Source: an uncultured Tateyamaria sp. (GTDB taxonomy: Bacteria; Pseudomonadota; Alphaproteobacteria; Rhodobacterales; Rhodobacteraceae). Taken from it: 64,000 nt of DNA. The stretch covers positions 496,001-560,000 of the forward strand of contig NZ_CANMEU010000001.1 in the NCBI RefSeq assembly GCF_947497045.1, written 5' to 3'. Shown piece after piece: positions 44,477 through 53,559 of this stretch (positions within the stretch are counted from its first letter, which is position 1; each line of letters starts with the position of its first letter). A program made the position numbers and the translations under genes. The notes under the pieces are model-generated. The model was not told the origin of the DNA. It ran no database searches and saw only the letters and a list, made by a program, of their open reading frames with translations.

Positions 44477-44968
44477 TCAGCCTTGAGATTTCAGAGGTGC
44501 CGCCGCTTCTTCCCGGTTCAGGTTCCAGACCGACGCATTCAAGGCAGCCGCAATGGTGACCCACACCAGATAAGGCACAAAGAGCCACCCCGCGAGGGTA
44601 TCGACCTGCCACAGTGCAAGCATTGCGCTGAAGACGGTGATCCAAAGCACCCCGATGATCGCCATGCCCAGACGGATATTGCGCAGCCCGAAGAACACCG
44701 GGGTCCACAACCCGTTGAACGCGATCTGCATCGCCCAGAACGCCATCGCGATCCCGTTGTCGGGGGCCATGCCCGCCCGGGCACCGGCCCACGCCATGCA
44801 GATATACAGAACCGTCCAGGTCACAGGAAAAACCCAATCCGGCGGCGTCCATGATGGCTTGTTCAGCGCGCGATACCACGGTCCCGGTGGAAACAGACCA
44901 CCGGTCAGCCCAGCCCCAAGGCAGGCCGCGAAAAAGATGAAAAACAGCAACCAGAACATCACGGTCAC
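44477..44968 (-). CDS. tspO: TspO/MBR-family tryptophan-rich sensory protein (CrtK)
   Basis: A 163-residue membrane protein with five helices and the family signature NKPSWTPPDWVFPVTWTVLY. TspO in Rhodobacter binds tetrapyrroles and dampens expression of photosynthesis genes under oxygen. It overlaps the crtB stop by 4 bp and is the last gene of the crtI-crtB-tspO operon, a conserved arrangement. Confidence 0.94.
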   Translation of the reverse strand: MTVMFWLLFFIFFAACLGAGLTGGLFPPGPWYRALNKPSWTPPDWVFPVTWTVLYICMAWAGARAGMAPDNGIAMAFWAMQIAFNGLWTPVFFGLRNIRLGMAIIGVLWITVFSAMLALWQVDTLAGWLFVPYLVWVTIAAALNASVWNLNREEAAAPLKSQG

Positions 44969-45999
44969 ATCGCCCGGACGCGCGCGCCAATCAGTGCGGC
45001 GCGCTCTGATTTGCGTTTGGCCTCAAGGGCGGCAAGGGCATCGAACATGCTGTCACTGCGCGGGGTCGTGGCCCCCACTGCGGTCGCATCGACCAGAAAC
45101 TGGACCTCGGGCAGCGGCTTGGCAAACAGCACGGGCGAGCGAGGCACGACCATACTCACCCCACTCATCAACATGGATTGCGCAAGCCAGCCGACCTTTT
45201 GGCGCTTGGAGGTGCGGGCACGCACGGTGATGCTGTCATAGCCCATCGCGTTCAACTGGCCGCCAATACCGGCATAGATATAACGCGCCGCATAGATTCC
45301 GGGACGACTGGCACGCGGCAACGCGCCAAGGCCCGCCTCGGATCGGTAGTAAAGCCGGTTCGCCTCGATGATCAGCCGTTTGGTCATGGCACGCACGGCT
45401 TTGGTCGGGCGCGGGTTCATCAGAAAGTCGTGGTGCGCAATACCCGCCTCATCCAGCCAGTCGGTCGGCAGATATAACCGCCCTTCCAGCGCATCTTCGC
45501 CAACGTCGCGCGCGATGTTGGTCAATTGCATCGCAACACCCAGATCACAGGCTCGGGCAAGGGCATCGCGGTCACGCACCCCCATCAACACGCACATCAT
45601 TGCACCGACAGCCGACGCAACCCGGGCCGAGTAGTCCTTGAGGCCCGATAGCGTCCGGTACGTGCGCGCCTCTGCATCCCATGCCAGCCCTTCGAGCAAA
45701 GCATCGGGCAAGGCGCGGGGCATATCGAACTGTTCGACCACGGCTGTGAACGCACGATCAGGGGCCGCGTTCCTGGGGGTCCCGGCATAGACCAAATCCA
45801 ACCGGTCGCGCAGCCGCAAAACGGCTTCGGCCTTTTCTGCCTTCAGATCAACCTCATCATCGGCAAGCCTGCAAAACGCATAGAGCGCAAGAGCCGGGTC
45901 CCGCACCTTTTTCGGCAACAGCTTTGAGGCCGCATGAAAGGACAGCGAACCATGGCGGATCGCTTCGGTACAGGTCTGTAAGTCGTGCGGGTCCATCAT
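44965..45999 (-). CDS. crtB: Phytoene synthase
   Basis: CrtB condenses two geranylgeranyl diphosphates to phytoene. The 344-residue protein has the two Asp-rich motifs, CRLADDEVD near residue 43 and AMQLTNIARDVGEDALEGRL near 160, the latter being the phytoene synthase signature. It overlaps crtI upstream by 4 bp and tspO downstream by 4 bp. Confidence 0.96.
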   Translation of the reverse strand: MMDPHDLQTCTEAIRHGSLSFHAASKLLPKKVRDPALALYAFCRLADDEVDLKAEKAEAVLRLRDRLDLVYAGTPRNAAPDRAFTAVVEQFDMPRALPDALLEGLAWDAEARTYRTLSGLKDYSARVASAVGAMMCVLMGVRDRDALARACDLGVAMQLTNIARDVGEDALEGRLYLPTDWLDEAGIAHHDFLMNPRPTKAVRAMTKRLIIEANRLYYRSEAGLGALPRASRPGIYAARYIYAGIGGQLNAMGYDSITVRARTSKRQKVGWLAQSMLMSGVSMVVPRSPVLFAKPLPEVQFLVDATAVGATTPRSDSMFDALAALEAKRKSERAALIGARVRAM

Positions 46000-47522
46000 T
46001 TGACTGCATCCGGGACAAGCTGGCTGAGGACATCGGCGCTGGCAATCACACCCGGTACGCCTGCACCGGGATGGGTTCCGGCACCTGTCAGATACAGGCC
46101 TTCGACCTCTTCACTGACGTTGTGCGGGCGGAACCAGGCCGACTGCAAAATGCGCGGTTCAATCGAAAACCCGGACCCATGGGGGGACAGATACCGATCC
46201 CGGAAAGTCTGGGGCGTGAACACGGTTTCGGTCGAAATCTTGTCGCCCAACCCTGGCAACAACTGATCCTCAAGCACCTTGAGCATCTTGGCCTTGTAGG
46301 TATCCGCCTCGACAGACCAATCCACACCGCCATGGCCCAAATGAGGTACGGGCGAGAGCACATAGAATGTGTCATCTCCCTCCGGCGCGACACTGGGGTC
46401 GGTGACCGAGGGGCGATGGACATAAAGGCTCATGTCATCCGCGAGTTTGCCCTTGATAAAGATGTCGTTCAGCAAACCCTTGTAGCGGGGCGCGTTCAGG
46501 ATCGTGTGGTGACCGACATCGGACCACTGATCGCCCGTGCCTTTGGTCCCAAAATACCAAACAAACAGCGACATCGAATACCGGGTCCGTTTCAGACGGG
46601 CGGGTGTCCACCGTTTCCGAGGCGCATTGCGCATGAGGTGATCGTAGGTGTGGCCGGCATCGGCGTTTGACACGACAACATCCGCGCCCAACTCAAGTCC
46701 GGATTTCAGGCGCACACCGCGCGCCCGCCCGCCATCAACCACGATCTCGTCCACGCCAGTATCCATCAGCAAGGCGCCGCCTTGGTCTTCGACAATCTCA
46801 GCCATCCGCGCTGCCATCCCGGCCAGTCCACCCATCGCATAATGGACGCCAAATTCCTTCTCAAGATAGCTGACAAGGATATACATACTGGTCACATGGG
46901 TCGGATCACCCCCGATGAACAGCGGGTGAAACGAAAAGGCCATGCGCAGTTTCTCGTTGCGAAACCGCTTTGCCGCATGGGCGTAAACCGAGCGATCCGC
47001 GCGCAGCACTCCGAAGGTGGGCAAGACCCGCACCAGATCCCACAACTTGTGCATGGATCGGCGGCCCAGATCTTCGAACCCAAACCAGTAGCGTTTCGCG
47101 GAGTCGCGCAGAAAGTTGTCAAACCCGGCAACATCGCGCGGCTCGATCTTGGCGACTTCAGCGCGCATCGCATCGGTGTCTTGCTGGGCGGTAAAGGTGG
47201 TGCCATCCGGCCAGCGGATTTCATAGAACGGGGTCAGTGCACGCAGATCCACATCGTCCTCGAACCGACGCCCGCACGCCGCCCACAGCTCGCGATAAAG
47301 TTGGGGCACCGTGACAATCGTAGGGCCCAGATCAAAGCGGTGCCCGTCCTGCCAAATCGCAGAGCCGCGTCCGCCCGGCACATCCAACTTGTCGATCACG
47401 GTGACCTTGTACCCCTTGGCCCCCAACCGCATCGCAGACGCGAGCCCACCCAGGCCTGCCCCAATCACGATGGCGCGGTTCCCGGTACGGGTCTCCGATT
47501 CTATGGGATCAAAACGTGTCAT
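45996..47522 (-). CDS. crtI: Phytoene desaturase
   Basis: CrtI desaturates phytoene to neurosporene (three-step type in the spheroidene pathway). The 508-residue FAD protein has VIGAGLGGLASAMRLGAKGY at the N-terminus, and GADVVVSNADAGHTYDHLM and YLTGAGTHPGAGVPGVIASA at the C-terminus. It starts at an ATG 20 bp from a PpsR palindrome and diverges from crtA. Confidence 0.97.
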   Translation of the reverse strand: MTRFDPIESETRTGNRAIVIGAGLGGLASAMRLGAKGYKVTVIDKLDVPGGRGSAIWQDGHRFDLGPTIVTVPQLYRELWAACGRRFEDDVDLRALTPFYEIRWPDGTTFTAQQDTDAMRAEVAKIEPRDVAGFDNFLRDSAKRYWFGFEDLGRRSMHKLWDLVRVLPTFGVLRADRSVYAHAAKRFRNEKLRMAFSFHPLFIGGDPTHVTSMYILVSYLEKEFGVHYAMGGLAGMAARMAEIVEDQGGALLMDTGVDEIVVDGGRARGVRLKSGLELGADVVVSNADAGHTYDHLMRNAPRKRWTPARLKRTRYSMSLFVWYFGTKGTGDQWSDVGHHTILNAPRYKGLLNDIFIKGKLADDMSLYVHRPSVTDPSVAPEGDDTFYVLSPVPHLGHGGVDWSVEADTYKAKMLKVLEDQLLPGLGDKISTETVFTPQTFRDRYLSPHGSGFSIEPRILQSAWFRPHNVSEEVEGLYLTGAGTHPGAGVPGVIASADVLSQLVPDAVK

Positions 47523-47541
47523 CTCTCTGGAACAATAGATG

Positions 47542-47559
47542 TGTCCAGTTTAGTTGACA
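47542..47559. promoter_or_regulatory. PpsR/CrtJ-type palindrome between crtI and crtA
   Basis: TGTCCAGTTTAGTTGACA fits TGT-N12-ACA. I find only one good copy in this intergenic region, unlike the tandem pairs at bchC and crtE/crtD. Confidence 0.85.
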
Positions 47560-47620
47560 ATTTGTTTTGTCGTCGTAGGTTTAATGAGGTGCCAGTGGGC
47601 ACATCACCAGTGCAAAAGAC

Positions 47621-48328
47621 ATGAGCCAGACAACCACAATTTCCTTCTTCCGTTTTGAGCGGTGGCGTGACCGGGCGTGGGCGCTGGCCATGATGGGCGG
47701 GGCGCGTCTGGCCATGGCGCGGGTGCCCGACCTCGGGTTTTGGAAACTATGCGGATCTGGCACCGGCGAAGGGTTCACCCCAGTGCCTAACACAGGCGTT
47801 TACGCGATCCTGTGCATATGGCCGGATGAGGACACAGCGCGCACGCGGCTTGCAGATATCCCGATCTTCAACCGCTATCGGGCACGCGCGAGCGAGGACT
47901 GGACTGTGTTCCTGTCCCCCACCTCCGCACGTGGCGCGTGGAGTGGTCAAACGCCGTTTTCTCCCGTATTGGAGCCTAATTTTGGCCCTATCGCAGCCCT
48001 CACGCGTGCCACAATCAAACCAAGCATCCTCGCGAAATTCTGGGGTCGCGTGCCCGACATTTCAGCCATGATCGGCTCGGATCAGAACGTCGTCTTCAAG
48101 ATCGGAATCGGTGAGGTGCCGATGCTGCATCAAGTCACATTTTCGATCTGGCCCGGCGTGGCCGAAATGGCACAATTCGCCCGCCACAACGGGCCACATG
48201 CCGCGGCCATTCAGGCGGTAAGAGACGGCGCGTGGTTTCGCGAAGAACTCTATGCCCGCTTTGTCATTCTTGGCGACACGGGCACATGGGGCGGTGCCAG
48301 CCCGCTCAGACAATTGGACGATACATGA
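47621..48328 (+). CDS. crtA: Spheroidene monooxygenase
   Basis: CrtA introduces the 2-oxo group that turns spheroidene into spheroidenone under oxygen. The 235-residue protein contains the family stretches PDLGFWKLCGSGTGEGFTPV and FKIGIGEVPMLHQVTFSIWP. It diverges from crtI and is coupled to bchI by a 4-bp overlap. Its presence predicts a red, spheroidenone-containing phototroph. Confidence 0.94.
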   Translation: MSQTTTISFFRFERWRDRAWALAMMGGARLAMARVPDLGFWKLCGSGTGEGFTPVPNTGVYAILCIWPDEDTARTRLADIPIFNRYRARASEDWTVFLSPTSARGAWSGQTPFSPVLEPNFGPIAALTRATIKPSILAKFWGRVPDISAMIGSDQNVVFKIGIGEVPMLHQVTFSIWPGVAEMAQFARHNGPHAAAIQAVRDGAWFREELYARFVILGDTGTWGGASPLRQLDDT

Positions 48329-49332
48329 CCAAGACCCCCTTTCCGTTTTCTGCAATCGTCGGTCAGTCCGATATGAAGCGTGCAATGATCCTGACAGCGA
48401 TAGATCCCGGTATCGGTGGCGTCCTGGTGTTCGGGGATCGGGGCACAGGCAAGTCGACAGCAGTGCGAGCCTTGGCTGCATTGTTGCCACCAATCACCGC
48501 TGTTATGGGCTGTCCGATCAATGCAGAACGTCACGGCGATTGCCCTGATTGGGCCAACATAGAGACGAAAAAGACCCACAAAATCCCGACCCCGGTGATT
48601 GACCTGCCCCTCGGTGCGACCGAAGACCGGGTGGTCGGCGCGCTTGATATCGAACGCGCCCTGACGCGGGGTGAAAAGGCATTTGAGGCTGGGTTGCTGG
48701 CGCGCGCCAATCGCGGTTACCTCTATATTGACGAGGTTAATCTTCTTGAGGATCACATCGTCGATTTGCTGCTAGATGTGGCCCAATCCGGCGAGAACGT
48801 GGTCGAACGTGAGGGACTCAGTATCCGTCACCCTGCCCGCTTTGTCCTCGTAGGGTCCGGCAATCCCGAGGAAGGGGAGCTGCGACCGCAATTGCTGGAT
48901 CGCTTTGGTCTGTCGGTTGAAGTGCGCAGCCCAAATGACGTGGCCCAACGGATCGAAGTCATCAAGCGGCGCGACAGGTTCGAGTCCGATTTCGACGCCT
49001 TTATGGCACTGTATCAAAAGGAAGACGCCAAAATCCGGCGCAGGATCGTTGCCGCCCGCAAGCTGTTGCCACAGATCGAAACACCGGACGCAATCCTGCA
49101 AGACTGCGCTGAGCTGTGCATCGCCCTCGGATCCGACGGTTTGCGCGGAGAGCTGACGCTGTTGCGTGCGGCCCGCGCGCTGGCCGCCTTTGACAAGGCC
49201 AAGACGTTGACCCGCGATCACTTGCGCGCGGTTGCCCCGATCGCGCTCTCCCACCGTCTGCGCCGCGACCCACTGGATGAGGCTGGCAGCACGACGCGCG
49301 TCGTGCGCACCGTGGAGGCGGTGCTGGCATGA
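48325..49332 (+). CDS. bchI: Magnesium chelatase ATPase subunit I
   Basis: BchI is the AAA+ motor that drives Mg insertion into protoporphyrin IX with BchD and BchH. The 335-residue protein has Walker A GDRGTGKST, Walker B GYLYIDEVNLLEDH and sensor GSGNPEEGELRPQLLDRFGL. The ATG at 48325 overlaps the crtA stop; homology begins at PFSAIVGQ. Confidence 0.97.
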   Translation: MTKTPFPFSAIVGQSDMKRAMILTAIDPGIGGVLVFGDRGTGKSTAVRALAALLPPITAVMGCPINAERHGDCPDWANIETKKTHKIPTPVIDLPLGATEDRVVGALDIERALTRGEKAFEAGLLARANRGYLYIDEVNLLEDHIVDLLLDVAQSGENVVEREGLSIRHPARFVLVGSGNPEEGELRPQLLDRFGLSVEVRSPNDVAQRIEVIKRRDRFESDFDAFMALYQKEDAKIRRRIVAARKLLPQIETPDAILQDCAELCIALGSDGLRGELTLLRAARALAAFDKAKTLTRDHLRAVAPIALSHRLRRDPLDEAGSTTRVVRTVEAVLA

Positions 49333-49360
49333 CACATCGACCCGCACACCACCGCCGCGC

Positions 49361-51001
49361 ATGAGCTATGAAAGCTGGCATAACGCGTCGCTTGCGCTGC
49401 GCCTGCTGGCCCTCGACCCACAAGGCCTTGGCGGTGCCGTGATCCGTATGCGCGCTAGCCCGGCGCGCGACGCCCTTCTGGCCGAATTTGACGCCTCGTT
49501 GGCAGTCCGCAGGCTGCCCATCACCATTTCCGATGATCAGTTGTTTGGCGGCATCGACCTGAGCACCACGCTCGCATCAGCCCAAGTGACCAACAGCGCC
49601 GGGTTTTTCGAACATCCATGTATCGCCCTGATCCCCATGGCGGAGCGGTGCCCTCCCGCCTTGGCTGCCAAGCTGGCCAACGCGCTAGATCAGTCTCTAA
49701 CAAGCGGTATTCTGGCGCTTGATGAGGGCGTTGACGCGGATGAACGCACCCCGGAGGCGTTGGCAGACCGCCTTGCATTCCACATCTCTCCCGAAGGGCG
49801 CAAACCCGAGACTCCGTCACAGTCTGACACCGCACGAACCGCCCTTGGCACCGAGGAGGCGCTGACCCAACTGACCCTTCTTGCAGCACGGTTTGGCATC
49901 GCATCATTGCGTGCACCAACGCTGGCATTGAGGGCCGCGCGCGCTCATGCGCGGTTGAATGGCCGGACTGCGTTGACCGAGGGCGACGTGGCGGTGGCTG
50001 CAAGCCTCGTGTATCCAAGCCGGGCAACTCAGGTGCCTGAAACAGAGAATGCCACAGATAGCCCGCCGCCCCCGCCACCTGACACGGATGAAGGGCAGGG
50101 TGAAAGCACGGCCGACGACATCCTGTCGCTTCCTGACACAGATATGCTGATCGAGGCCGTCAAAGCGATGCTGCCACCGGATCTGCTGAACGGGTTGGTG
50201 CCCTGCGGCACGACGCGTGTGTCAGGCGGCGCGGGGGCGGGTCAAAAACGGACCTCGAACCGACGCGGGCGGCCAATGCCATCGCGCTCAGGCCGCCTCG
50301 ATGGCACCGCGCGCATCGACTTGATTGCGACCCTGCGCACCGCCGCCCCATGGCAACCCTTGCGCCGCCAACAGCAACCCAAGCGGTCTGGGCTACTGGT
50401 CCGCCCGACGGATATCCGGCTGAAACGCTATGCCGAGCAATCTGACAGGCTGCTGATCTTTTGCGTCGATGCGTCCGGCTCTGCCGCGGTGTCCCGCTTG
50501 GGGGAGGCCAAAGGGGCGATCGAGTTGCTGCTTGCGGACGCATATGCCAGCCGTGATCACGTCGCGCTGGTGTCGTTCCGAGGCACACAAGCAGAGGTTT
50601 TGCTGCCACCCACCCGGTCTCTTGTGCAGACCAAACGGCGGCTTTCGGCCCTACCGGGCGGCGGCGGAACACCACTGGCTTCTGGGCTGCAAACCGCACT
50701 GCTTCTGGCCGAGCAGTCACGCTCAAAGGGGCTGACGCCGACGGTGATCCTGATCACGGACGGGCGCGCAAATATCACGCTGGACGGGGCCGCAAATCGG
50801 GTCCAAGCCGCGCAGGACGCCACGAATATGGGCACAGCCCTGCGTGCCCAAGGCGTCGCTGCGTTGGTGATCGACATGTCCAATCGCCCCCAACCCGTGC
50901 TGCAAGCCTTGGGTCAGACGCTGAATGCACCCTATGTGGCGATGCCACGCGCGGACGCACATCGCCTGACAGGCGCGGTGACTGCCGCGCTGGATGGCTG
51001 A
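49361..51001 (+). CDS. bchD: Magnesium chelatase subunit D
   Basis: BchD is the platform subunit linking BchI and BchH. The 546-residue protein has a degenerate AAA+ N-terminal part without Walker motifs, a Pro/Asp-rich linker (DSPPPPPPDTDEGQGE, residues ~230) and a C-terminal von Willebrand A domain with the metal site FCVDASGSAAVSRLGEAKGA. The ATG at 49361 starts 28 bp after bchI. It is followed 3 bp later by bchO. Confidence 0.95.
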   Translation: MSYESWHNASLALRLLALDPQGLGGAVIRMRASPARDALLAEFDASLAVRRLPITISDDQLFGGIDLSTTLASAQVTNSAGFFEHPCIALIPMAERCPPALAAKLANALDQSLTSGILALDEGVDADERTPEALADRLAFHISPEGRKPETPSQSDTARTALGTEEALTQLTLLAARFGIASLRAPTLALRAARAHARLNGRTALTEGDVAVAASLVYPSRATQVPETENATDSPPPPPPDTDEGQGESTADDILSLPDTDMLIEAVKAMLPPDLLNGLVPCGTTRVSGGAGAGQKRTSNRRGRPMPSRSGRLDGTARIDLIATLRTAAPWQPLRRQQQPKRSGLLVRPTDIRLKRYAEQSDRLLIFCVDASGSAAVSRLGEAKGAIELLLADAYASRDHVALVSFRGTQAEVLLPPTRSLVQTKRRLSALPGGGGTPLASGLQTALLLAEQSRSKGLTPTVILITDGRANITLDGAANRVQAAQDATNMGTALRAQGVAALVIDMSNRPQPVLQALGQTLNAPYVAMPRADAHRLTGAVTAALDG

Positions 51002-51004
51002 GGC

Positions 51005-51889
51005 ATGGATTGGGCCAACATCTCATCCTGGCCGAATGTCGATCTGTCACGACGGGTTCATGGGCCCGTCCACCGTTGGCATGTCCAGGAGGCTGGCAAG
51101 GGTCACACGATGTTGCTGCTGCACGGTGCGGGGGGGTCAGCCCACAGCTTCCGCAGGCTGATCCCCCCTTTGAGCCAGCACCATCACGTCGTGGCACTGG
51201 ACCTGCCCGGTCACGGGTTTAGCCAACTTGGCGCGCGCCACCGCTCAACGCTGGATGGCATGGCGCAGGATATCGTGGCACTTTGTATGCGAGAGGGATG
51301 GGTGCCCCGTACCATCGTCGGCCACTCAGCCGGCGCGGCGGTGGCGTTGCGGCTTGTGCAACCCGATCTTACACCCCCAGACCAGATCCCGATGGTCATC
51401 GGATTGAACGCAGCCTTGGGCGAGTTTCCGGGACTGGCGGGCATCGTTTTCCCCATCATGGCCAAGGCGTTGGCCGCTGTCCCCTTTACGGCCAGCTTGT
51501 TTTCAGGCGCATCCGGCAATCCCAAGCGGATCGAGGCATTAATCCGCTCGACCGGGTCCACTTTGGACGCCGAAGGGTTGGAACTGTACCGCAGACTGGT
51601 TGCGGATCGCGCCCATGTCGACGGAACATTGCTGATGATGGCGCAGTGGAAACTGGCCCCGCTGTTGCGCACCCTGCCGGATCACAAAGGGCCAGTGCGG
51701 TTCGTCGTCGGTGAACAGGACGCGACGGTGTCGCCAACGGTCTCGCTGACAACAGCGAAGTCCATGCCTGATGCGCGGGTCACCAACTTGCCCGACCTGG
51801 GGCATTTGGCGCATGAAGAAGACCCAGTCACAGTGGCGAATTTGATCCTTGGGTTTGCGAACGCAGCACAAAATGCGACACCGACATGA
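51005..51889 (+). CDS. bchO: BchO alpha/beta-hydrolase of the Mg-chelatase operon
   Basis: A 294-residue alpha/beta hydrolase with oxyanion-hole motif LLLHGAGGSAHSF, nucleophile elbow VGHSAGAAVALRLV and catalytic His near DLGHLAHEEDP. BchO is always linked to bchID in purple bacteria. Its reaction is unproven, and a supporting role in Mg-protoporphyrin synthesis is assumed. It overlaps the next small gene by 4 bp. Confidence 0.92.
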   Translation: MDWANISSWPNVDLSRRVHGPVHRWHVQEAGKGHTMLLLHGAGGSAHSFRRLIPPLSQHHHVVALDLPGHGFSQLGARHRSTLDGMAQDIVALCMREGWVPRTIVGHSAGAAVALRLVQPDLTPPDQIPMVIGLNAALGEFPGLAGIVFPIMAKALAAVPFTASLFSGASGNPKRIEALIRSTGSTLDAEGLELYRRLVADRAHVDGTLLMMAQWKLAPLLRTLPDHKGPVRFVVGEQDATVSPTVSLTTAKSMPDARVTNLPDLGHLAHEEDPVTVANLILGFANAAQNATPT

Positions 51890-52134
51890 CCCTTTTGGAA
51901 TGCGCAGAACAGACCCGAACCGTACCGTTTGCATTGTTTGTCATGGGCGCGCTTGTGCTGGGATTTTGGATCAGCCGCCGGTACAGACTAACATTGGCAC
52001 AGACCCTGCGGGTGTTCGCAGGCCGCCCCCAATCCGGCGTGGCCCTGCCAGCAAAAGCGATTATCGCGGCGGTGCTTGGCGTAATCGCATTCGGTCTGAT
52101 CTGGGCTACTTTGATCTTGGCTTGCAAAGGATAA
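51886..52134 (+). CDS. Small two-helix membrane protein after bchO
   Basis: I do not recognise this 82-residue protein. It has two hydrophobic segments (~14-29 and ~56-78) separated by a basic loop (SRRYRLTLAQTLRVFAGR). Its start overlaps the bchO stop by 4 bp, so it is translated with the Mg-chelatase operon. An accessory role in pigment synthesis is possible but is inferred from position alone. Confidence 0.65.
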   Translation: MTLLECAEQTRTVPFALFVMGALVLGFWISRRYRLTLAQTLRVFAGRPQSGVALPAKAIIAAVLGVIAFGLIWATLILACKG

Positions 52135-52138
52135 CGCT

Positions 52139-52636
52139 ATGCACATGCTGGCGCATCTGCGGTTGATGGCACGATACAATGGGTGGCAGAATACCTCGCT
52201 GATCACCGCTGCTGATGGATTGAGTGAGACGGCACGCCACGCGGATCGGGGTGCGTTCTTTGGCTCGATCACTGCGACGTTCAATCATCTTTTGCTGGAC
52301 GATGCCCTTTGGCTGGCACGATTCGAAGGCGATGCCCGGCCCGAGGTCTGGGTCAAAGGTTCGCTAAAGGATCCAGCCGAATGGGCGGTTTTCAAAGCGG
52401 CCCGTGCGGATCTGGACAACAGACTCACCGCTTGGGCCGATAGCTTGCAACCACCCGATCTTGAGGGCAGCGTTGCATGGTATCCCGGTGGAGGCGACAT
52501 CCGTGTCGAAAAACCGCGTGCGGCGTGTTTGGCCCATGTGTTCAACCACCAAACCCACCACCGCGGACAAATTCACGCAATGCTGACGGCGGCGGGTGCC
52601 GTTCCGGATGCAACCGACCTGCCAATGATGGTCTAG
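52139..52636 (+). CDS. DinB-family four-helix protein
   Basis: A 165-residue DinB/YfiT-like protein with the metal-binding His pattern: FNHLLLDDALWLARF near residue 45 and FNHQTHHRGQIHAML near 137, with an N-terminal RLMARYNGWQN helix. Such proteins often act as thiol-dependent S-transferases or have unknown function. It follows the small membrane gene by 4 bp at the end of the crtA-bchIDO operon, and its stop overlaps the convergent gene on the minus strand. Confidence 0.85.
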   Translation: MHMLAHLRLMARYNGWQNTSLITAADGLSETARHADRGAFFGSITATFNHLLLDDALWLARFEGDARPEVWVKGSLKDPAEWAVFKAARADLDNRLTAWADSLQPPDLEGSVAWYPGGGDIRVEKPRAACLAHVFNHQTHHRGQIHAMLTAAGAVPDATDLPMMV

Positions 52637-53379
52637 CGGTACTTTAACAAGATCGCCGTCAAGCTACCGTCCCGCTCCATGCTGCGCAGCGCAAGGCGAT
52701 AGTCGCGCGCCATCTCAGGCGACAAATCCAGGCCGCCAACGACATAAATCGCATATTCATGTATACTCGCGCCCGTGTGCAATTCTTCGGGGAAATCAAG
52801 GCGGTCCCACACGTCCTGCGCCAGATCGGCGGGCAACAACCACGCTCCGATGCGTCGTACCTGTAGCATTTGCGCACTCGCCTCTGGGCCCGGCAGCCGC
52901 ACAATATTATCAAAGCCCTGCTTCGTCAGAAAGACATCCGTCGCGGCCCCTGCTTCGACACCGATCATGGATAACTCGCGCGCCTGAACCAGCGAATTCA
53001 ACGGCTGGTCGAGCGTCAGGAATTGCAGCCGCATCGAATCAATCTGGGTCACCCATGTAAAATGAGGCTCGCGCGCCTCATTGCGAAACAGCGATGGCAT
53101 TATCGCCTCACCTTGTTTGACCAAGTGCATTGCGCGCTGGAACGGCAGAAATTCAATCGTCACATCGCGCCCTGCGCGGCGCGCGGCCTCACGTATGATT
53201 TCAATGGCTGACCCCGGCTTGTCGTAAGAGGCATTGATCATCAGCGGCGGGTAAAAGGCGGCTACGATACGATCCGTTTCCGCCACACCTTTTTCCACCG
53301 TCCCAAACAGGGCGGCACAGGTCACGGCGATCCAAAGCCATAGGGCAGGAACAAAACGAAACGCACCTGGTCTTTGCAT
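52633..53379 (-). CDS. Periplasmic solute-binding-like protein (SBP_bac_3 fold)
   Basis: A 248-residue secreted protein: a signal peptide after MQRPGAFRF with hydrophobic core VPALWLWIAVTCAALFG, then a family-3 type solute-binding domain (ASYDKPGSAIEIIREAARRA, IMPSLFRNEAREPHFTWVTQ). There is no transporter gene nearby, so it may be an orphan sensor or chemoreceptor-type binding protein. The ATG at 53379 is chosen because the signal peptide begins there. It lies inside the PGC but has no evident photosynthesis role. Confidence 0.75.
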   Translation of the reverse strand: MQRPGAFRFVPALWLWIAVTCAALFGTVEKGVAETDRIVAAFYPPLMINASYDKPGSAIEIIREAARRAGRDVTIEFLPFQRAMHLVKQGEAIMPSLFRNEAREPHFTWVTQIDSMRLQFLTLDQPLNSLVQARELSMIGVEAGAATDVFLTKQGFDNIVRLPGPEASAQMLQVRRIGAWLLPADLAQDVWDRLDFPEELHTGASIHEYAIYVVGGLDLSPEMARDYRLALRSMERDGSLTAILLKYR

Positions 53380-53483
53380 TGGCAAACAGTCGTCTCCATA
53401 CCTATGCGCCCAACGTCGTCCGGCACCGTGACAGCCAATAGATAACAACCCGTTGACGCGGGTCCGCTATCCACAGAATAGAA

Positions 53484-53516
53484 CAAAAAAATGGCCGCCG
53501 GACTCGTCCGACGGCC
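53484..53516 (-). terminator. Rho-independent terminator after cycA
   Basis: On the minus strand a GC stem GGCCGTCGGAC/TCCGGCGGCC-type hairpin (53493-53516, one G-T pair) is followed by ATTTTTTTG. It lies ~45 bp after the cycA stop. Confidence 0.85.
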
Positions 53517-53559
53517 ACCCTATTCAACTTTTCGACCGAGTGTCGCGTCCTGCGACGTC

